Shown here: positions 5,954 to 7,630 of the stretch, piece after piece | Position numbering within the stretch: the first letter of the stretch is position 1 | Layout: each line of letters starts with the position of its first letter | Source of the DNA: JACZWL01 sp046756445 | GTDB lineage: Bacteria; Pseudomonadota; Gammaproteobacteria; Steroidobacterales; Woeseiaceae | Reading direction: 5' to 3' | Assembly: GCA_046756445.1 (NCBI GenBank) | Contig: JBHHWI010000126.1 | Span: 1-7,630 of the forward strand | DNA: 7,630 nucleotides | Translations under genes and position numbers: made by a program | Notes under the pieces: generated by a model | Databases searched by the model: none | Told to the model about the DNA's origin: nothing | The model's input: the letters and a program-made list of their open reading frames with translations, nothing else

Positions 5954-7594
5954 GTGATCCCGCATCTGCTTATGACAGGCACATTGACTCCTGGACGGCT
6001 ACTGGGTCTATTGACCATCAATCTTGCCGTGACCTTCTCGCCGGCGGATTACGCGAGCGCCGCCACGACCCTCTGGTGGGACACCGCTTACGCCAATCGC
6101 TTCGAAATCGACGTTGCGACCGGGCCGAATGTCCCGGACAAGGGATACATTGGCTACACCGCCAGGATCGCAGCGCTCGACACGCAGGCGCTGATCGCGG
6201 CCGGCCAGATGCAGGCGGATTGCAGCGATTTGCGTGTCACCTACTACGATGGCATCGGCTGGCAGGACCTTCCCAGGCATGTCCTGAACTGCAACAGTGC
6301 GACAAGCGATATTCGTTTCGCGCTCCTTGCCGATATACCCGCAAGCAGCAACGACGACAACTATTACCTGTACTATGACAATCCGGCACCGGCTGCGCTG
6401 CCGGTGATGACGACGACAAACGTTTATCTCTGGTACGACGATACATCGATCGACCGCTCCGCCAGCTACATCCGAGGCCGCGTCGATGCCTGGCACGGCA
6501 GTGGCTGGGACGATTCGCTGAGCTGGAACGCCGCCGGTTATTACACATACGACACGGGCGACAACTTCACGAGCGGCTATCGTCGCGCGATCGACGAAAG
6601 GGACATCTACATCGAGGCCGAGTGGTTTCACACCGGCTGTTATCAGTTGAACATCACGACCGGGCTGCTGGTCCGCGGCATTATCGCAAGCGGAACACTG
6701 GGTAGTGAGTCGTCGGACCACTACTACGCCAGCAACCGCGGCGAGTTTCCGACAGGTTGCACCGCCGGCGGCTATACCCACGATGGCGATGTCTTCTCGG
6801 GATTCCGGACTGTAACCGCGATCGACGGTCCCAATCCCCCTGATATCGTCGCCAATGTGTGGCGCCGCCAGGGTTTGGCCGTCTGGCTCGTCAATCCGAC
6901 CAATGGTTCGTTCTGGGACGAAGACAGTTCGGCGAGCTGGGCGGCGCCCGGGTATCCGAGTGGTGCCAACCTTCACGTGACCGGCAGCGAAGCGGCCGAT
7001 GACGAAGGCCGCGGCTTCGCGGCGTTCATGACCGCACAGGATCAGGCACGGATAAGAAATATCCTGATGCGGCGTTACGTCGCACCGGAGCCAGTGCTGG
7101 TACTGACTGCGCAAAGTCAACCGCCTGATCTGATCCTGCAAAAGATAGTTTTGACGGTTTTTGACCCGGTCAGTAACACGACGAATCCCAAAGCCATTCC
7201 CGGCGGCTGGGTCGAATATACGATTACGGCATCGAACAACGGCACAGGCGACGTCGATAATGAGTCGCTGGTCATAACGGATCCCATGCCCGCCAACGTG
7301 GACCTGTACGTCGGCGACCTGGGTGCGGCCGGGAGCGGCCCGGTCGAATTCACCGACGGTGCCGGCCCGGCATCGAGCGGTCTGACATACGTATTCGGCG
7401 GCCTGGCCGACCTGACCGACGACGTGGAATTCTCTACCGACGGCGTCGTCTACAGCTACGTGCCGTCACCGGATGCCGATGGCTTCGACTCCGCCGTGCG
7501 CCATATCCGAATCAGTCCAAGCGGCACCTTCCTCGGTAAATCGACCGTCGCACCGACGACCTTCGACCTGCGAATCCGCGTGCGCGTGCAGTAG
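5954..7594 (+). CDS. Exported DUF2341 / DUF11-like protein (MshQ-like)
   Basis: The product is 546 residues. Residues 1-36 look like a Sec signal peptide: R15, a hydrophobic core LLGLLTINLAVTF (17-29) and an ASA cleavage site at 34-36. WWDTAYANRFEIDV (41-54) through NYYLYYDNPAPA (136-147) has the DUF2341 pattern ending in the typical 'YLYYgN' strand. Residues about 155-385 resemble the lectin-like (LamG-type) middle of such proteins. Residues about 393-546 are a DUF11-like beta-sandwich with IPGGWVEYTITASNNGTGD (415-433) and VITDPMPANVDLYVGDLG (440-457), as in MshQ-type proteins of MSHA pilus loci. Four cysteines (C90/C113, C229/C269) could form two disulfides. There is no C-terminal anchor or sorting signal, so it is periplasmic, surface-bound or secreted. 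The start is uncertain: GTG 5954 is the first possible, with ATG 5972 and TTG 5984 (AGG four bases upstream) as alternatives. It is transcribed divergently from pncA. Function is unknown; a role in adhesion or a pilus tip is an analogy only. Confidence 0.75.
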   Translation: MIPHLLMTGTLTPGRLLGLLTINLAVTFSPADYASAATTLWWDTAYANRFEIDVATGPNVPDKGYIGYTARIAALDTQALIAAGQMQADCSDLRVTYYDGIGWQDLPRHVLNCNSATSDIRFALLADIPASSNDDNYYLYYDNPAPAALPVMTTTNVYLWYDDTSIDRSASYIRGRVDAWHGSGWDDSLSWNAAGYYTYDTGDNFTSGYRRAIDERDIYIEAEWFHTGCYQLNITTGLLVRGIIASGTLGSESSDHYYASNRGEFPTGCTAGGYTHDGDVFSGFRTVTAIDGPNPPDIVANVWRRQGLAVWLVNPTNGSFWDEDSSASWAAPGYPSGANLHVTGSEAADDEGRGFAAFMTAQDQARIRNILMRRYVAPEPVLVLTAQSQPPDLILQKIVLTVFDPVSNTTNPKAIPGGWVEYTITASNNGTGDVDNESLVITDPMPANVDLYVGDLGAAGSGPVEFTDGAGPASSGLTYVFGGLADLTDDVEFSTDGVVYSYVPSPDADGFDSAVRHIRISPSGTFLGKSTVAPTTFDLRIRVRVQ

Positions 7595-7604
7595 ATTCGG
7601 TGCC

Positions 7605-7630
7605 GGAGCGAACTTTCCGAACTTTCCTCC
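7605..7630 (+). repeat. Tandem 9-bp repeat flanked by GGAG/CTCC, resembling ECF sigma -35 boxes
   Basis: CGAACTTTC occurs twice head to tail at 7609-7617 and 7618-7626, 14 nt after the stop of the exported protein gene. GAACTT is the core of the -35 element of RpoE/AlgU-type promoters. GGAG at 7605-7608 and CTCC at 7627-7630 are complementary, so the segment could instead be part of a hairpin. The window ends here, so neither a -10 element nor the full stem can be examined. Confidence 0.4.

Noticed and set aside
6008..7141. 377-codon - strand open frame opposite the exported protein
   Set aside because: The translation is low-complexity in V/A/R/G/I without domains; the + strand has a signal peptide and DUF2341/DUF11-like patterns.

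Overview
The window looks like a piece of chromosome from a free-living, probably marine or sediment gammaproteobacterium. The evidence is a TonB-dependent receptor tail, TPR-type sulfotransferases, an AspH-like hydroxylase, a DUF2341/MshQ-like exported protein and GC-rich coding sequence. The assignment comes from gene content only; there is no rRNA or other marker. Coding density is high, and I found no tRNA, CRISPR array, insertion sequence or integrase.

Left part (1-2938, + strand). The last 57 codons of a TonB-dependent outer-membrane receptor are followed by a strong intrinsic terminator. About 30 bases later a 678-residue TPR/sulfotransferase gene begins, and 5 nt after its stop comes a second, small sulfotransferase of a different subfamily. 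Both sulfotransferases appear to start with TTG.

Middle part (2905-5820, - strand). This is a tightly packed operon read right to left: nicotinamidase (pncA), nicotinate phosphoribosyltransferase (pncB, 4-bp overlap) and an aspartyl/asparaginyl beta-hydroxylase-like Fe(II)/2-oxoglutarate oxygenase (1 nt after pncB). The first two form the nicotinamide-to-NaMN salvage branch of NAD synthesis. The hydroxylase does not obviously belong to that pathway. Its 3' end overlaps the small sulfotransferase by 34 bp, tail to tail, so it also sits against the receptor/sulfotransferase block.

Right part (5872-7630). A short divergent intergenic region precedes a 546-residue exported protein with a DUF2341 domain, a lectin-like middle and a DUF11-like C-terminal domain, as in MSHA pilus-associated MshQ-type proteins. 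The last 26 bases hold a tandem 9-bp repeat that resembles an extracytoplasmic sigma-factor -35 element, but it is cut off by the window edge.

The most interesting idea is that the receptor, the two sulfotransferases and the hydroxylase form a modification module acting on a peptide, a protein or a surface glycan connected with the receptor. The sequence shows the enzymes and their adjacency. The substrate is not shown, and the link is inference.
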